Of a stretch of DNA of 45,973 nt, positions 1 to 7,796 are shown in pieces. A model generated the notes under the pieces. It was given only the letters and a program-made list of their open reading frames with translations, ran no database searches and had not been told where the DNA came from. Each line of letters opens with the position of its first letter. Within the stretch, counting starts at the first letter, position 1. Both the position numbers and the translations under genes were made by a program. This DNA comes from Halomonas sp. LBP4 (GTDB taxonomy: Bacteria > Pseudomonadota > Gammaproteobacteria > Pseudomonadales > Halomonadaceae). Location of the stretch: the NCBI RefSeq assembly GCF_003202205.1, contig NZ_PDOG01000001.1, positions 1,408,922 to 1,454,894 on the forward strand, written 5' to 3'.

Positions 1-91
1 GAAGTAAACAGCGTTTCTTATACCGTGCTTGCTGATGGATTGCCCACACCCTCGGCCTGATATACCGGGCCGGGCTCCCAGGAGGACTCTC

Positions 92-707
92 ATGCGCAAG
101 CTGACTCCTCACCGCCGTTGCCGTCGCCGTCGCCGTCGCCAGCGCCAGCGCCAGCGCCAGCGCGACCTTCACCGGCCAGGCGATGGCTTACCAGGCGGGC
201 GATCTCTATGTTCGCGGCAGCTTCGAAAAAGCTGATGTCACCACCGACAACATCTCCGACGAGAGCGGCTTCTCCTTGGCAGGCGGCTACCTGTTCCACG
301 ACAAGGTGGGGATGGAGCAGGGCCTCGGTGAGCCCGTGGATCACGGCTTCGGCCTGGCCGGCAACGACCTGGGCAGCGTCGACCGCATGCCCGTCAACCT
401 GCTGGTGAACTACTACCCGCTGGGCGGCATCGAGGAAGCTCGCGTGCAGCCGTTCGTTGGCCTGGGCGTGAACTACACTCGCTACTCCAGCATCGACGAG
501 GTTGACCCGTACAACATCGATATCGATGACGACTACGGCGTCGTGGGCCAGGCAGGCGTTGACCTGACCCTGACCGATAACCTCAGCGCCACCAGCTACG
601 CCCGCTGGGCCGACGTGGACGCCGAGGTGGAGAACAACGGTGAGAGCATCGGCACCACCAAGCTCGACCCCGTTATCATCGGTGCCGGCCTGACCTACTG
701 GTTCTAA
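92..707 (+). pseudogene. ompW: OmpW-family outer membrane beta-barrel protein, frameshifted in the signal peptide
   Basis: The mature part (frame of position 183) reads as OmpW: it opens AYQAGDLYVRG, has NYYPLGG and QPFVGLGVNYT in the middle, and ends in aromatic YWF, the usual last barrel strand. OmpW forms a small 8-stranded outer membrane barrel for hydrophobic solutes. A good start exists at ATG 92 behind AGGAGG (80-85), encoding MRKLTPH, but this frame then runs into arginine-rich nonsense. Dropping one C near 111-113 restores a signal peptide of Ala-Val and Ala-Ser repeats joined to the mature barrel. So there is one extra base, either a real inactivating or switchable mutation or a sequence error. 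The frame call is what I see; loss of function is inference. Residues around 40-55 of the mature part are less typical of the family. Confidence 0.8.
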
Positions 708-754
708 TAACGGGGACATCCCCTCCCCGTCGACTAGCTTCTGCCTCATTGATT

Positions 755-783
755 GCCGGGCCCTTCAGGGGCCCGGCATTTTA
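755..783 (+). terminator. Rho-independent terminator after ompW
   Basis: A perfect 9-bp stem, GCCGGGCCC (755-763) and GGGCCCGGC (769-777), closes on the loop TTCAG and is followed by ATTTTA. It lies about 50 bases past the ompW stop and ends that transcript. Confidence 0.8.
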
Positions 784-1452
784 GGGTTGAGCCTAACGCC
801 TTGCTGACGGCGAGTGACGACACGCTGAGACTCCGAGCAGCGGTAAGGCAGAGAGAGGCCTTCCCTAACGGGGCGACCATGGGGAACTGACTAGGCGGGA
901 ATGGGCGGCCATCACGACACACGACATCACCAGCACATAGCGCGCGGGATCGCCCCTCAGCGATGCCTTTTCCTCATTCACCACATACAACGTCATGTTG
1001 CCGGTACCCAGTTCCCTGGCGCTCAGGCAGGAGTTGGGTTGGCAGCGACGGATAGGGCACAACCTCCCGCTGGGCAACGTCAGTCAACTGGCACTGCGGA
1101 CAGGCCTTGACGAGCCAGGGTTGTGGCCTGTCGCCGAAACATTCTTTCCATTTGCCCAGCGTGGCCGACTTTATCTCGACCACCCTTCAATTGCGTTGCG
1201 CTTGGAACTTGAGACCGCCCTCCACCTCGGGAGCCTAATTTCCTCTCCTCCCTTGGCGCTTTTGCGTTTCACCCGATTCATGCACCCCCGGGCCTGTTGA
1301 GGTTCGTCCGTTCTTCATTTTCGATTAGCGCTTTGCTCGTGACTGATGAGCCTGGGCTTCCTCGCCAAGTGCGATGAAGCAAAAAAATGAGAGACCAGCT
1401 ACGCCGGTGCTGCCCCACAGGGGCAGCACCGGCGTTATGTCGTAACATGAAC
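784..1452. other. Gene-poor stretch between ompW and the island genes
   Basis: No convincing intact gene. On the minus strand, open frames at 974-1183 (with a KACPQC motif) and 865-1077 (ending in a more protein-like stretch around NMTLYVVNEEKASLRGD) could be two pieces of one decayed gene separated by a frameshift near 1060-1080, but I do not recognise a family. The right end holds the hairpin at 1402-1434. Confidence 0.4.
1402..1434 (-). terminator. 15-bp perfect hairpin downstream of the radC-like gene
   Basis: CGCCGGTGCTGCCCC (1402-1416) and GGGGCAGCACCGGCG (1420-1434) pair perfectly around the loop ACA. It lies 18 bases beyond the stop of the leftward radC-like gene, so it is placed as its terminator. 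No U-tract follows directly; a T-run comes about 14 bases later. It could also act as an RNA-stabilising stem. Confidence 0.55.
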
Positions 1453-1950
1453 TCACAGGTAGCCCAGCTCCGCAAACGACTCACAGCCCTCGCTTCCGAC
1501 CACGATGTGATCGATGACGCGGATGTCGAACAGGCCGAGCGCCTCCTTGAGGCGCTGGGTAATGCGTCGGTCGGCGTCGCTGGGCTCGGGGTCACCGCTC
1601 GGGTGGTTGTGAACGAAGATCACAGCCGCAGCATTGTGGGCCAGGGCACGCTTGACGACTTCCCGGGGGTAGACGCTGGCCGAGTCGATGGTGCCTCGGA
1701 ACAGCGTCTCGAAGTGGATCACGCGGTGCTGGCTGTCGAGGAAGACGGCGCTGAACACCTCGTGCTCATACTCCTGCAGCAGCACCTGCAAGTACTCGAA
1801 GGCCAACGCCGGCTGGGTGATCTTGCGTCCCCTGGCCAGTCGCCGCCTGGCGAGTCGTTGGGCGATCTGCAGCAGCTCGCCTTCGGTCACCGCATCAATG
1901 ACGTGGTAGGTGCCGGCGACTTCGCCGGCCACCAGCTTGCGATGGGTCAT
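1453..1950 (-). CDS. RadC-like JAMM (MPN+) domain protein, YfjY/YkfG type
   Basis: The 165-residue protein has the RadC/DUF2466 JAMM metal-binding signature HNHPSGDPEPSDAD at about residues 114-127, preceded by the typical EYLQ...EHEVF...LD segment. Chromosomal RadC is longer, with an N-terminal HhH domain; this short form is the kind carried by islands and plasmids. Its biochemical role is unsettled. The start at 1950 is chosen because GAGGAGA sits just upstream and the family N-terminus fits; the frame stays open further upstream into the next gene. It is the last gene of a leftward series (YqaJ, ERF, DUF932) of DNA-recombination flavour, 11 bases after YqaJ. Confidence 0.85.
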   Translation of the reverse strand: MTHRKLVAGEVAGTYHVIDAVTEGELLQIAQRLARRRLARGRKITQPALAFEYLQVLLQEYEHEVFSAVFLDSQHRVIHFETLFRGTIDSASVYPREVVKRALAHNAAAVIFVHNHPSGDPEPSDADRRITQRLKEALGLFDIRVIDHIVVGSEGCESFAELGYL

Positions 1951-1961
1951 GGTGTCTCTCC

Positions 1962-2573
1962 TCAGGCCGCCATCACCAGCGCCATGCGGCGCTCCAGTTC
2001 CACGTAGAACGCCTCGATCCGCTCGGCAATGGTGCGAATCATCGCCTCGTCCCGATAAGCACGCTTCACGAACAACGGCATACCCGGCCAGTAGCTGACG
2101 AAGTCGATCCACTCCCGTCCGCTAACCCACAGACCGCCCTGGCACTGCGCCACGTGCTCCTGAGGCAGCTCACCGGCCAGCAGCAGCTCGATCTGGTACT
2201 TGGGCAGCTTGGTCTTGATTTCCACCAGGCCGTTAATGTCGACCAGGCAGTCCGGGGAATAGCCGACCCCGTGATTGAGGATGATGCCGACCTGTTCCAG
2301 GCGGGGCAGCCCGGTGGCTTCGTGATAGAGGTCCCGGGCGATGGGCTCTAGTTTGTGGCCACGCTGGGTGTGCGCGTTGCCCGGGAAGGCATCGGAGGGC
2401 TCACCGGTAATGCGCTCACCGATCAGCTGATGCATGTAGCTCAGCGCGCCGGCACCGAAGCCGCCCGGCCCCTTGCCCTTGACCAGCAGCGTCTTCAGCT
2501 CGGACATGGTGACGATGCCGAGGCGAGCGGCATGCCACTCGGGCGTGCCTTGTTCCAATGTCAGGATCTGCAT
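1962..2573 (-). CDS. YqaJ-family (lambda-exonuclease-like) recombinase nuclease
   Basis: A 203-residue member of the YqaJ viral recombinase family (PD-(D/E)XK fold). Visible residues are the RLGIVTMSE segment near 17-25, E76 in GHKLEPIARDLY, and the catalytic set D108 and E118-x-K120 (SPDCLV, VEIKTK) with the same spacing as lambda exonuclease. QCQGGLWVSGREW near 143-154 is the usual C-terminal motif. Such enzymes resect dsDNA ends 5' to 3' and feed a single-strand annealing protein. The ERF protein encoded 60 bases upstream is the obvious partner, so the two probably form an exonuclease-annealase pair of the Exo/Bet kind. The pairing is inference from adjacency. Confidence 0.88.
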   Translation of the reverse strand: MQILTLEQGTPEWHAARLGIVTMSELKTLLVKGKGPGGFGAGALSYMHQLIGERITGEPSDAFPGNAHTQRGHKLEPIARDLYHEATGLPRLEQVGIILNHGVGYSPDCLVDINGLVEIKTKLPKYQIELLLAGELPQEHVAQCQGGLWVSGREWIDFVSYWPGMPLFVKRAYRDEAMIRTIAERIEAFYVELERRMALVMAA

Positions 2574-2633
2574 GACGATCTCCTTCTCGATGACACGGCA
2601 TACACGGCGAGGGGTAGCCCCCTCGACGGCCGG

Positions 2634-3371
2634 TCAGTGACGTTGATGGTTGGGCTGCGCGCGCTTCTGCAGGGAGGCGCGCAGCTTGTCGAAGTCGCCG
2701 CGGGGTACCTGTTCGGCCTCGCCGTACTTGCCGACGAACCATTCCTGGGTGGCGGGAGGACAGATGGCGATCAGCTGTCTGAGCTGCCCCGCCTGGAAGG
2801 GCGTAACGAGCTTGACTGGGGCGGCAGCATGGCCGTTGTCGTCCTGGCCGCGGGTGGTGATATTGAGCAGGGCGCAGAGCACGTAGCGCTTGCCGTAGCT
2901 GGTCGAGGAGCCGAAGGCCTGCACGGCGTTCTTGCTGCCGCTGGTATCGGCCGGCAGCAGCATGCTGGTCTCCTCGCGGTGACCGTCCTGATGCATCAGC
3001 ACCCCGGTCACCTGGATGCCGCGCTCCTGGGTCTGGATCCGGAAACTCACCGCGAAGCCGTGTTTCTGCATGATCGGGCGCACGGTGTCGACGATGTCCT
3101 CCAGGGTGGCGTAGGCGCCGTTGTTGCCCTGGCCGCGCTCGGCAATGCTCGGCAGCTCGGTCTGCATGGCCGCCATGGCGGCGCTGTAGGCCATCAGTGC
3201 CTGGCGATCGAGCACGCGCTCCTGCATCTGCAGCAGACGCTCCATCTTGTCGATGTCGACCTCGGGATTGAGGGCGGCCCGCTCGATCACCTGGATGATC
3301 GCGGTGCTCTCCTGAAGGGGCTGGGTGACGGGTGTCTTGCCGTGGGTATCGGGGTGGATGGGAGTGGCCAT
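2634..3371 (-). CDS. ERF-family single-strand annealing protein
   Basis: A 245-residue protein with the ERF core: ALMAYSAAMAAMQ (58-70) and YATLEDIVDTVRPIMQKHGFA (about 87-107), then FGSSTSYGKRYVLCALLNI, the conserved signature of the P22 Erf superfamily. These proteins anneal complementary single strands in phage and plasmid recombination or circularisation. The C-terminal third, basic and ending in NHQRH, is variable as in other members. The start ATG (3369-3371) has an AAGGAGA site upstream. It precedes the YqaJ nuclease gene in the same direction, which supports a recombination module. Confidence 0.88.
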   Translation of the reverse strand: MATPIHPDTHGKTPVTQPLQESTAIIQVIERAALNPEVDIDKMERLLQMQERVLDRQALMAYSAAMAAMQTELPSIAERGQGNNGAYATLEDIVDTVRPIMQKHGFAVSFRIQTQERGIQVTGVLMHQDGHREETSMLLPADTSGSKNAVQAFGSSTSYGKRYVLCALLNITTRGQDDNGHAAAPVKLVTPFQAGQLRQLIAICPPATQEWFVGKYGEAEQVPRGDFDKLRASLQKRAQPNHQRH

Positions 3372-3381
3372 GGTGATCTCC

Positions 3382-3573
3382 TTACTGGTAGCGGTTGATG
3401 ACGTCCTGGAGCTGGTCGGCGGGGACCGGCTCCAGCGACACGACCACGCGATAGACCTGGCCCTTGGCCAGCACATGGGTCTGGGCCTCGTGCTCCCTGG
3501 CCTCCAGCAGCTGACGTGTCAGCTGGGTCAGGGCGCAGCAGATCTCGAATGTCATGGGCGGTTGCATCGGCAC
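3382..3573 (-). CDS. Small hypothetical protein upstream of the ERF gene
   Basis: A 63-residue protein, only 10 bases before the ERF start and on the same strand, so probably co-translated. It has an amphipathic N-terminal helix (TFEICCALTQLTRQLLEAREHEA) and a short C-terminal beta-like segment (GQVYRVVVSLEPVPADQLQDVINRYQ). A GGAGGTG-like site lies before the first ATG; starts at residue 3 or 7 are also possible. No family recognised. Its composition and position argue for a real gene. Confidence 0.6.
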   Translation of the reverse strand: MPMQPPMTFEICCALTQLTRQLLEAREHEAQTHVLAKGQVYRVVVSLEPVPADQLQDVINRYQ

Positions 3574-3588
3574 CTCCAGAAACGCAAA

Positions 3589-3612
3589 CGCCCGGCCGTG
3601 GTGGGCCGGGCG
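3589..3612 (-). terminator. Hairpin terminator between the DUF932 gene and the ERF group
   Basis: CGCCCGGCC and GGCCGGGCG pair perfectly (9 bp) around GTGGTG. On the minus strand the stem is followed by TTTGCGTTT. It lies between the DUF932 stop and the small gene at 3573, so it probably separates two transcripts, or attenuates read-through. Confidence 0.6.
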
Positions 3613-3686
3613 TTATGCCGTGGTGTGGGAACATGGATTAAGACGGTGAGAAGGGGAGCGAGCCGTGACACAAGGCTCCCTGATGA

Positions 3687-4655
3687 TCAGCCGACCAACG
3701 CCATGGCGGACGTCAGGGCCTTGTCCTTGAGGCTGGCTCCCTGGCCGAACCAGGCGGAATCCATGCGGTAGTCGTTGCTGCGCGCGCGCTTGTCGTGGTC
3801 GACGTACTCGGTGATGGCGTTGAGCAGGCCCCAGGCGGTGCCCTGCGCAGTGCACAGCCGGGCGCCACGCCCTTCGCCATGGAAAAGCTTCTGCACGCGG
3901 TTGAGCGCCCGGACGTTGGGCAGCTTCGAGGGATCGTCCAGCGGCGCCTCGGCGTTGCAGATCACCGACTGGAAGTAGGTCTTGATCTCCTCCTGGCTGA
4001 CCTTGCGCTCGGCCAGGGTCTTCATGCGGTACATGAAGTCGTCCCACTGCGCGACTGAGATCCCCAGCTGCTGCTTGACGAGCTGCGGGTTGAACTCGGT
4101 GCTGTGCGGCACCTTCACCCCCTGGGCCATGCCGTCCACGGCGATGGTCAGGGTGTTGTTGCACACCACCCGTACCGAGGTCGGGGTCGCCACGGTGGCC
4201 AGCGACCCATCACAGGACGTGGCCAGCAACAGGTAGGCGTTGACCTGATCCTGGCCCTTCAGGGCGGTGCCCAGACCGCTGCGGGCCAGCGCCCAGAACT
4301 TGCGGCCACCCTTGAGCACCCCGGCCGTCTCCAGTTCATAACCCGCGTACTCGGTCAGATCCCGGTAGAACTCCAACACCTCCTCCGGCTGCACCACCTT
4401 GTAGCGCCGGGAGACCACCGACAGCGGCGCCCGGGTGTCAGAGCGGTAGAGCACCTTCTGTTCCGGGAAGGAGTGGATGCTGCCCAGGTGGCCAGCGCCA
4501 TCGGCGATAAAGCGCACCGGGGAGGCCTCGATGTGCCAGTCCATGCCGGCCTGCTGCCGCCAGACCTCCAGCGGTTGGTGCCGCGACAGCTGCTGCCCCA
4601 GGCCATGCCAGGGGATATCGCCGACGTAAGCCATGTGTTCGATCTGATGTGCCAT
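3687..4655 (-). CDS. DUF932 (UPF0380) protein, YfjQ/YafZ-like
   Basis: A 322-residue protein typical of DUF932 phage/plasmid-like proteins: it starts with HMAYVGDIPWHGLG (7-20), has YKVVQPEEVLEFYRDL near 85-98, an RVVCNNTL motif near 163-170, and ends with a conserved helix. The family occurs on CP4-type islands, plasmids and phages (E. coli YfjQ, YafZ); its biochemical function is unknown to me. The start ATG at 4655 has GGAGATTT just upstream. A terminator lies on either side of the gene, so it may be transcribed on its own. Confidence 0.85.
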   Translation of the reverse strand: MAHQIEHMAYVGDIPWHGLGQQLSRHQPLEVWRQQAGMDWHIEASPVRFIADGAGHLGSIHSFPEQKVLYRSDTRAPLSVVSRRYKVVQPEEVLEFYRDLTEYAGYELETAGVLKGGRKFWALARSGLGTALKGQDQVNAYLLLATSCDGSLATVATPTSVRVVCNNTLTIAVDGMAQGVKVPHSTEFNPQLVKQQLGISVAQWDDFMYRMKTLAERKVSQEEIKTYFQSVICNAEAPLDDPSKLPNVRALNRVQKLFHGEGRGARLCTAQGTAWGLLNAITEYVDHDKRARSNDYRMDSAWFGQGASLKDKALTSAMALVG

Positions 4656-4673
4656 GAGAAATCTCCTGGACGG

Positions 4674-4696
4674 AAAAAAGCCGGCTGAGCGCCGGC
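4674..4696 (-). terminator. Rho-independent terminator of the 4729-5046 gene
   Basis: On the minus strand GCCGGC pairs with GCCGGC around a 5-base loop and is followed directly by six T residues. It lies 33 bases after the stop of the small zinc-ribbon-like gene. Confidence 0.8.
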
Positions 4697-4728
4697 GGAG
4701 GGTGAGAAGAAGGATGTGGGGGAACGGG

Positions 4729-5046
4729 TCAGTCGAGTATGCGAAAGCTGTGGCCGCACCCCAGGCAGAGCCAAGGCGAGCCTTCGCCGGGCGGAAACAG
4801 GTGCTGGACCATCTGATGGCCGGCGGCAGCCCCGGCGATTCCGCTCGACGCGGCGGAAATCACCGCAACCGCGATTCGGCTGAGGGGAAAGTGCGCCGAG
4901 GAGGCCGGCAACCGGCCGGGCGAGTAGAGCGATGCATAGGCGCCCTTGAGGGAGCCGGCCAATGCGCCGGTTGCCGTCCCCAATTTGCGGGCGGTCTCGA
5001 GGTTGATCACGCGCTGCGAGACACAGCGCGAGCAGGGTGGGGGCAT
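4729..5046 (-). CDS. Small hypothetical protein with N- and C-terminal CxxC pairs and a central Gly/Ala-rich hydrophobic segment
   Basis: A 105-residue protein. Cys5 and Cys8 (PPPCSRC) and a C-terminal CLGC pair (about 93-96) could together bind one zinc. Between them lies a small-residue hydrophobic stretch (RIAVAVISAASSGIAGAAAGHQMVQ) that might be a membrane-inserting helix. An AGGA site precedes the ATG, a promoter candidate lies at 5120-5147 and a terminator follows the stop, so this looks like a complete single-gene unit. I do not recognise a named family. Confidence 0.6.
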   Translation of the reverse strand: MPPPCSRCVSQRVINLETARKLGTATGALAGSLKGAYASLYSPGRLPASSAHFPLSRIAVAVISAASSGIAGAAAGHQMVQHLFPPGEGSPWLCLGCGHSFRILD

Positions 5047-5119
5047 GTCATGTTTCCTGTGCCGGTGGAAGAAGCCTGGGAAGGGCTTAGCTCACAGGAG
5101 TGATATAGGTCTCAAATTT

Positions 5120-5147
5120 TATATATTAAAGTTTATATTCCAGCCAA
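5120..5147 (-). promoter_or_regulatory. Candidate sigma70 promoter for the 4729-5046 gene
   Basis: On the minus strand TTGGCT (5142-5147) and TATATA (5120-5125) are 16 bases apart, in an AT-rich patch just upstream of the gene, with a leader of about 70 bases. Fit is by consensus only. The rest of the gap 5047-5218 shows nothing else. Confidence 0.45.
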
Positions 5148-5218
5148 AATTATGATGATTTGGCATGCTTGGCTTAACTGTTCTCCTATGGCATATCGCA
5201 CATGTCATGTAAATCATA

Positions 5219-6856
5219 TCAATAACTTTTCTTGTCTGTGCTTTTAATAGCGAAATACGGCGGAACGTTCGCATGACCGTCTTTTGATCTTACCTCCTGG
5301 TCTTTCCAGAGAGGTAATTCGCTAATGTAATATTCCTCACCATTTTTTATCTCAGGATTAAAATCTGTCCAGACGGTATTTTTAAACTGATAAATATCTC
5401 GAGAATGTGCTGGTCGCCTGAGATGCCCTAGCTTTGTCAACATATCAAATGCCAAGGTCCTGGCTTCTATGAATCTTAGTTTTGGATGACCATACTGCTG
5501 GAATAAAGATTTATGGAAGGTGAATCCAGATCCATCTGGAGTCACTTCTGCCGACTTGCGTATATCCCGGACCATCTGATTAGTCAATTTGACAATCTCA
5601 GGCTCTTCCGCTAGGTTTTTCATGTAATGCTGAGAATACTTCAAGCAAAGACTATAGGCATACTCAAGTGTGCTTGAACTGATATCTCCCTCATAACCTT
5701 CGAACGTATGAATAATTCCAGCTACCCGGCTTATATTTTCCATTAGCCTTGACGCATGCCCTTTGGCGTGATGATAAATGCCACCTTTTAGACTCTTGCT
5801 GTCTATGCTGCGAAATTGTTTTCGCCACAATTTTTTGGCAGTGGGGCTAAGCTTAATATTCCGACGTTCTTCTCCACGCTCAAAAATTTCGACTGATCTT
5901 GAGATAAGCTCTTTAACTCTGCCGTAATAAGCATTTTTTACTTCCTCGGGGACTGCAGGCATATCACCTGTGCGCCTTCCGGCCATTTCTCGCGGTTTAA
6001 CAATAAGGAATCGATAGAAAAAACCACTTCCATGTGCCTCACGACCTTTTCTCTCAACAAAGCGCTCTATAGCAGTTGGCTGTAACATCAAAGACAGAGT
6101 TAGTCTTGGATTGTGCAAAGTAAAGCTTGGCGAACTGGATCGATCAAAGGTAAGCGAAGACCCGGTGTAAATAGAATTGAAAATGTAAAGGTCTCTGAAC
6201 GTTTGACCATTAAATAAATTTCCAGCTTCGCTAGAGCTTAAGCAGGCATATGGGAAATTTTTATAAAGGGCATTAGCAAGTGCCACAGGCGTAACGTTTT
6301 CATAAATAAGCACTATATCTCGTGGCAACTCTGGCCTCTTAGAATGTAGCTCAAGTAGATGGTTTTCTATTTTTTGTATTTCACCAGTATCGGCTTCATC
6401 GATAGTCGCTTTGGTTAAAGACTTTTCGAGAGCCTTGATCTTGACTTCCCAGTTTTTATACAGCCGATGAGCGATATTTTTCTTTTCTCTTACTTCTTTT
6501 TCCTTGAGAATTTCAAATTCCTTTAATGGTTGGATTGCCCAAGAATCAGTTGCGCTTTTCCTTTCACCACTATCCGCGATAGTTAACGTCATTAGCGAAA
6601 CTGGCAACCTGTGACCATTATCGTACTCGACATCAACCAGGCCCTCGCAGACTGTCGCCATTACGCCTAGCAATGATGTCCGAGCCATTTCATCAGATAC
6701 TTCAAGTGATGTTGCCAGCTCAACCACAGTGGATTCAAAGATGGAATCCTCCTTGTAGCATGGCCAATCGCTGGTTTCATTATCGAACAATATTTCTGAA
6801 TGCTCATCTGGAGGCACAACTGAATCGTCCGTTTCACCTTCTGAAAATTCATCCAT
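5219..6856 (-). CDS. DUF3987 protein, YfjI-like primase/helicase-type ATPase
   Basis: A 545-residue DUF3987 protein. IADSGERKSATDS (about 93-105) occupies the Walker A position, in the degenerate ERKS form usual in this family. A long charged, probably coiled-coil stretch spans about 112-170. The NxTP segment and an EAGNLF segment follow, and the C-terminal part looks like a winged-helix region. Relatives (YfjI of CP4-57) sit in replication modules of islands and are thought to be helicase- or primase-like; that role is not shown here. The gene is strikingly AT-rich, with AT-ending codons, unlike its neighbours, which points to transfer from a different background. AAAGGA precedes the ATG. 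Confidence 0.85.
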   Translation of the reverse strand: MDEFSEGETDDSVVPPDEHSEILFDNETSDWPCYKEDSIFESTVVELATSLEVSDEMARTSLLGVMATVCEGLVDVEYDNGHRLPVSLMTLTIADSGERKSATDSWAIQPLKEFEILKEKEVREKKNIAHRLYKNWEVKIKALEKSLTKATIDEADTGEIQKIENHLLELHSKRPELPRDIVLIYENVTPVALANALYKNFPYACLSSSEAGNLFNGQTFRDLYIFNSIYTGSSLTFDRSSSPSFTLHNPRLTLSLMLQPTAIERFVERKGREAHGSGFFYRFLIVKPREMAGRRTGDMPAVPEEVKNAYYGRVKELISRSVEIFERGEERRNIKLSPTAKKLWRKQFRSIDSKSLKGGIYHHAKGHASRLMENISRVAGIIHTFEGYEGDISSSTLEYAYSLCLKYSQHYMKNLAEEPEIVKLTNQMVRDIRKSAEVTPDGSGFTFHKSLFQQYGHPKLRFIEARTLAFDMLTKLGHLRRPAHSRDIYQFKNTVWTDFNPEIKNGEEYYISELPLWKDQEVRSKDGHANVPPYFAIKSTDKKSY

Positions 6857-7040
6857 GTTGGATCCTTTCTTCTGCTAAAATTGCTATCTTAGCAGTTTTA
6901 GCACTGATGCATACCAAAAAATCACGTAATTGCGGATATAGCGCTACGCATACCCCCACCGGAGTGGCTAAATTCGCCACGGATAGGGGAAGCTCCCGGC
7001 TTTCCTGCCACCGGCGAAGAGCTACAATCCCTACCAGCAC
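6849..7040 (-). CDS. Possible small protein overlapping the DUF3987 start
   Basis: A 63-codon frame (LRRWQESRELPLSVANLATPVG, then SAKTAKIAILAEE) ends 8 bases inside the DUF3987 gene, an arrangement that would couple translation of the two. The Ala-Lys-Thr repeat is encoded by the nested palindrome at 6873-6903, so the DNA structure and the peptide cannot both be chance. I have no firm family and no strong ribosome site; the stretch may instead be untranslated leader. Confidence 0.3.
   Translation of the reverse strand: MLVGIVALRRWQESRELPLSVANLATPVGVCVALYPQLRDFLVCISAKTAKIAILAEERIQHG
6873..6903. promoter_or_regulatory. Nested inverted repeat just upstream of the DUF3987 gene
   Basis: The outer arms TGCTAAAA (6873-6880) and TTTTAGCA (6896-6903) enclose a second palindrome, TGCTA (6882-6886), TCT, TAGCA (6890-6894). 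Only the t/g pair between inner and outer arms fails to match, so all 31 bases form one near-perfect dyad. It ends 17 bases before the DUF3987 start codon, a good place for a repressor operator or a regulatory hairpin in the mRNA leader. Confidence 0.6.
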
Positions 7041-7710
7041 TAGGGCACAGCCCAGCGTGCTGGTCGTTCTCGAAGGACTTCAAAAATCGACTGACGGCTT
7101 GATCAGTGTCTAGCTTTGGCGGTTGCTCACCTCATCTCCTCTTGTGACGGTGGTAGTGTGACCAGCAAGGAGCCATGGTGCATAACCCAAGTCGAAACCT
7201 TTTCCTGGCTGGCCTATGAGCTCAGGGTAAGAAGAACGCTATCTGTCGAGTTAATCGCGTGTGCTAAGGGATGGATCATCAATGCTGCGCGTTCAGTGGT
7301 CATGGGGGATTTAAGAGCACTGAAGTGGATCCCACCCTATGCAGGTGCAGACAGAGACTGAAGTAAGTGGCTATGCCTATGTCATCACCAGAGACCAGTC
7401 ATGTATCGTCGCTCCTTGACCCGGTGATGGAAAAGGATAAGACACGGAGGTCAGCTGGTGTGCCATAGAAAATATACTGATGTGTAATATGTTCTGAGCG
7501 AGCAACGATTGCTGAAGTATCGTTACCTTTTATTCCGTCTAAAAAATTAGAATTATTTATTTGATGTTGGAGCTTGGTGGAATATCGGGTTTACCCTGCT
7601 GGATGTCACGAAAATAGCAGTTTAAATGTTAATGTGCTGACATTTTTGATATTTACGTTATTGACGGTAGTAGTAGTATGCATACGCAGAACCCCAACAG
7701 GAGTACCACC

Positions 7711-7749
7711 ATGGAGGAGGCCTACAGAGCCGACGACCCCTCCCAATAG
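7711..7749 (+). CDS. Possible 12-codon leader peptide
   Basis: A good ribosome site (CAGGAG, 7 bases before ATG) starts a reading frame MEEAYRADDPSQ that ends in TAG. It may be a leader peptide or the surviving start of a lost gene. The only evidence is the ribosome site and short frame. Confidence 0.2.
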   Translation: MEEAYRADDPSQ

Positions 7750-7796
7750 AACCACATGAGATACCCCATAGTGGGAAGTCTAGGAAGACAGCAGGA

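Noticed and set aside
92..182. Programmed frameshift in the ompW start
   Set aside because: No slippery heptamer, no downstream structure of the usual kind, and no precedent in OmpW; a plain one-base insertion or sequence error is simpler.
1000..1016. attL candidate (CCGGTACCC resembles the tRNA-Leu 3' end)
   Set aside because: The match is short and in inverted orientation; attL should be a direct repeat of the sequence at 11657 onward.
1387..2007. 206-codon plus-strand frame across the radC-like gene
   Set aside because: It is antisense to a gene with a clear JAMM motif and a good ribosome site.
7116..7361. 81-codon open frame in the island gap
   Set aside because: No ribosome site, no recognisable features and composition unlike the confident genes nearby.
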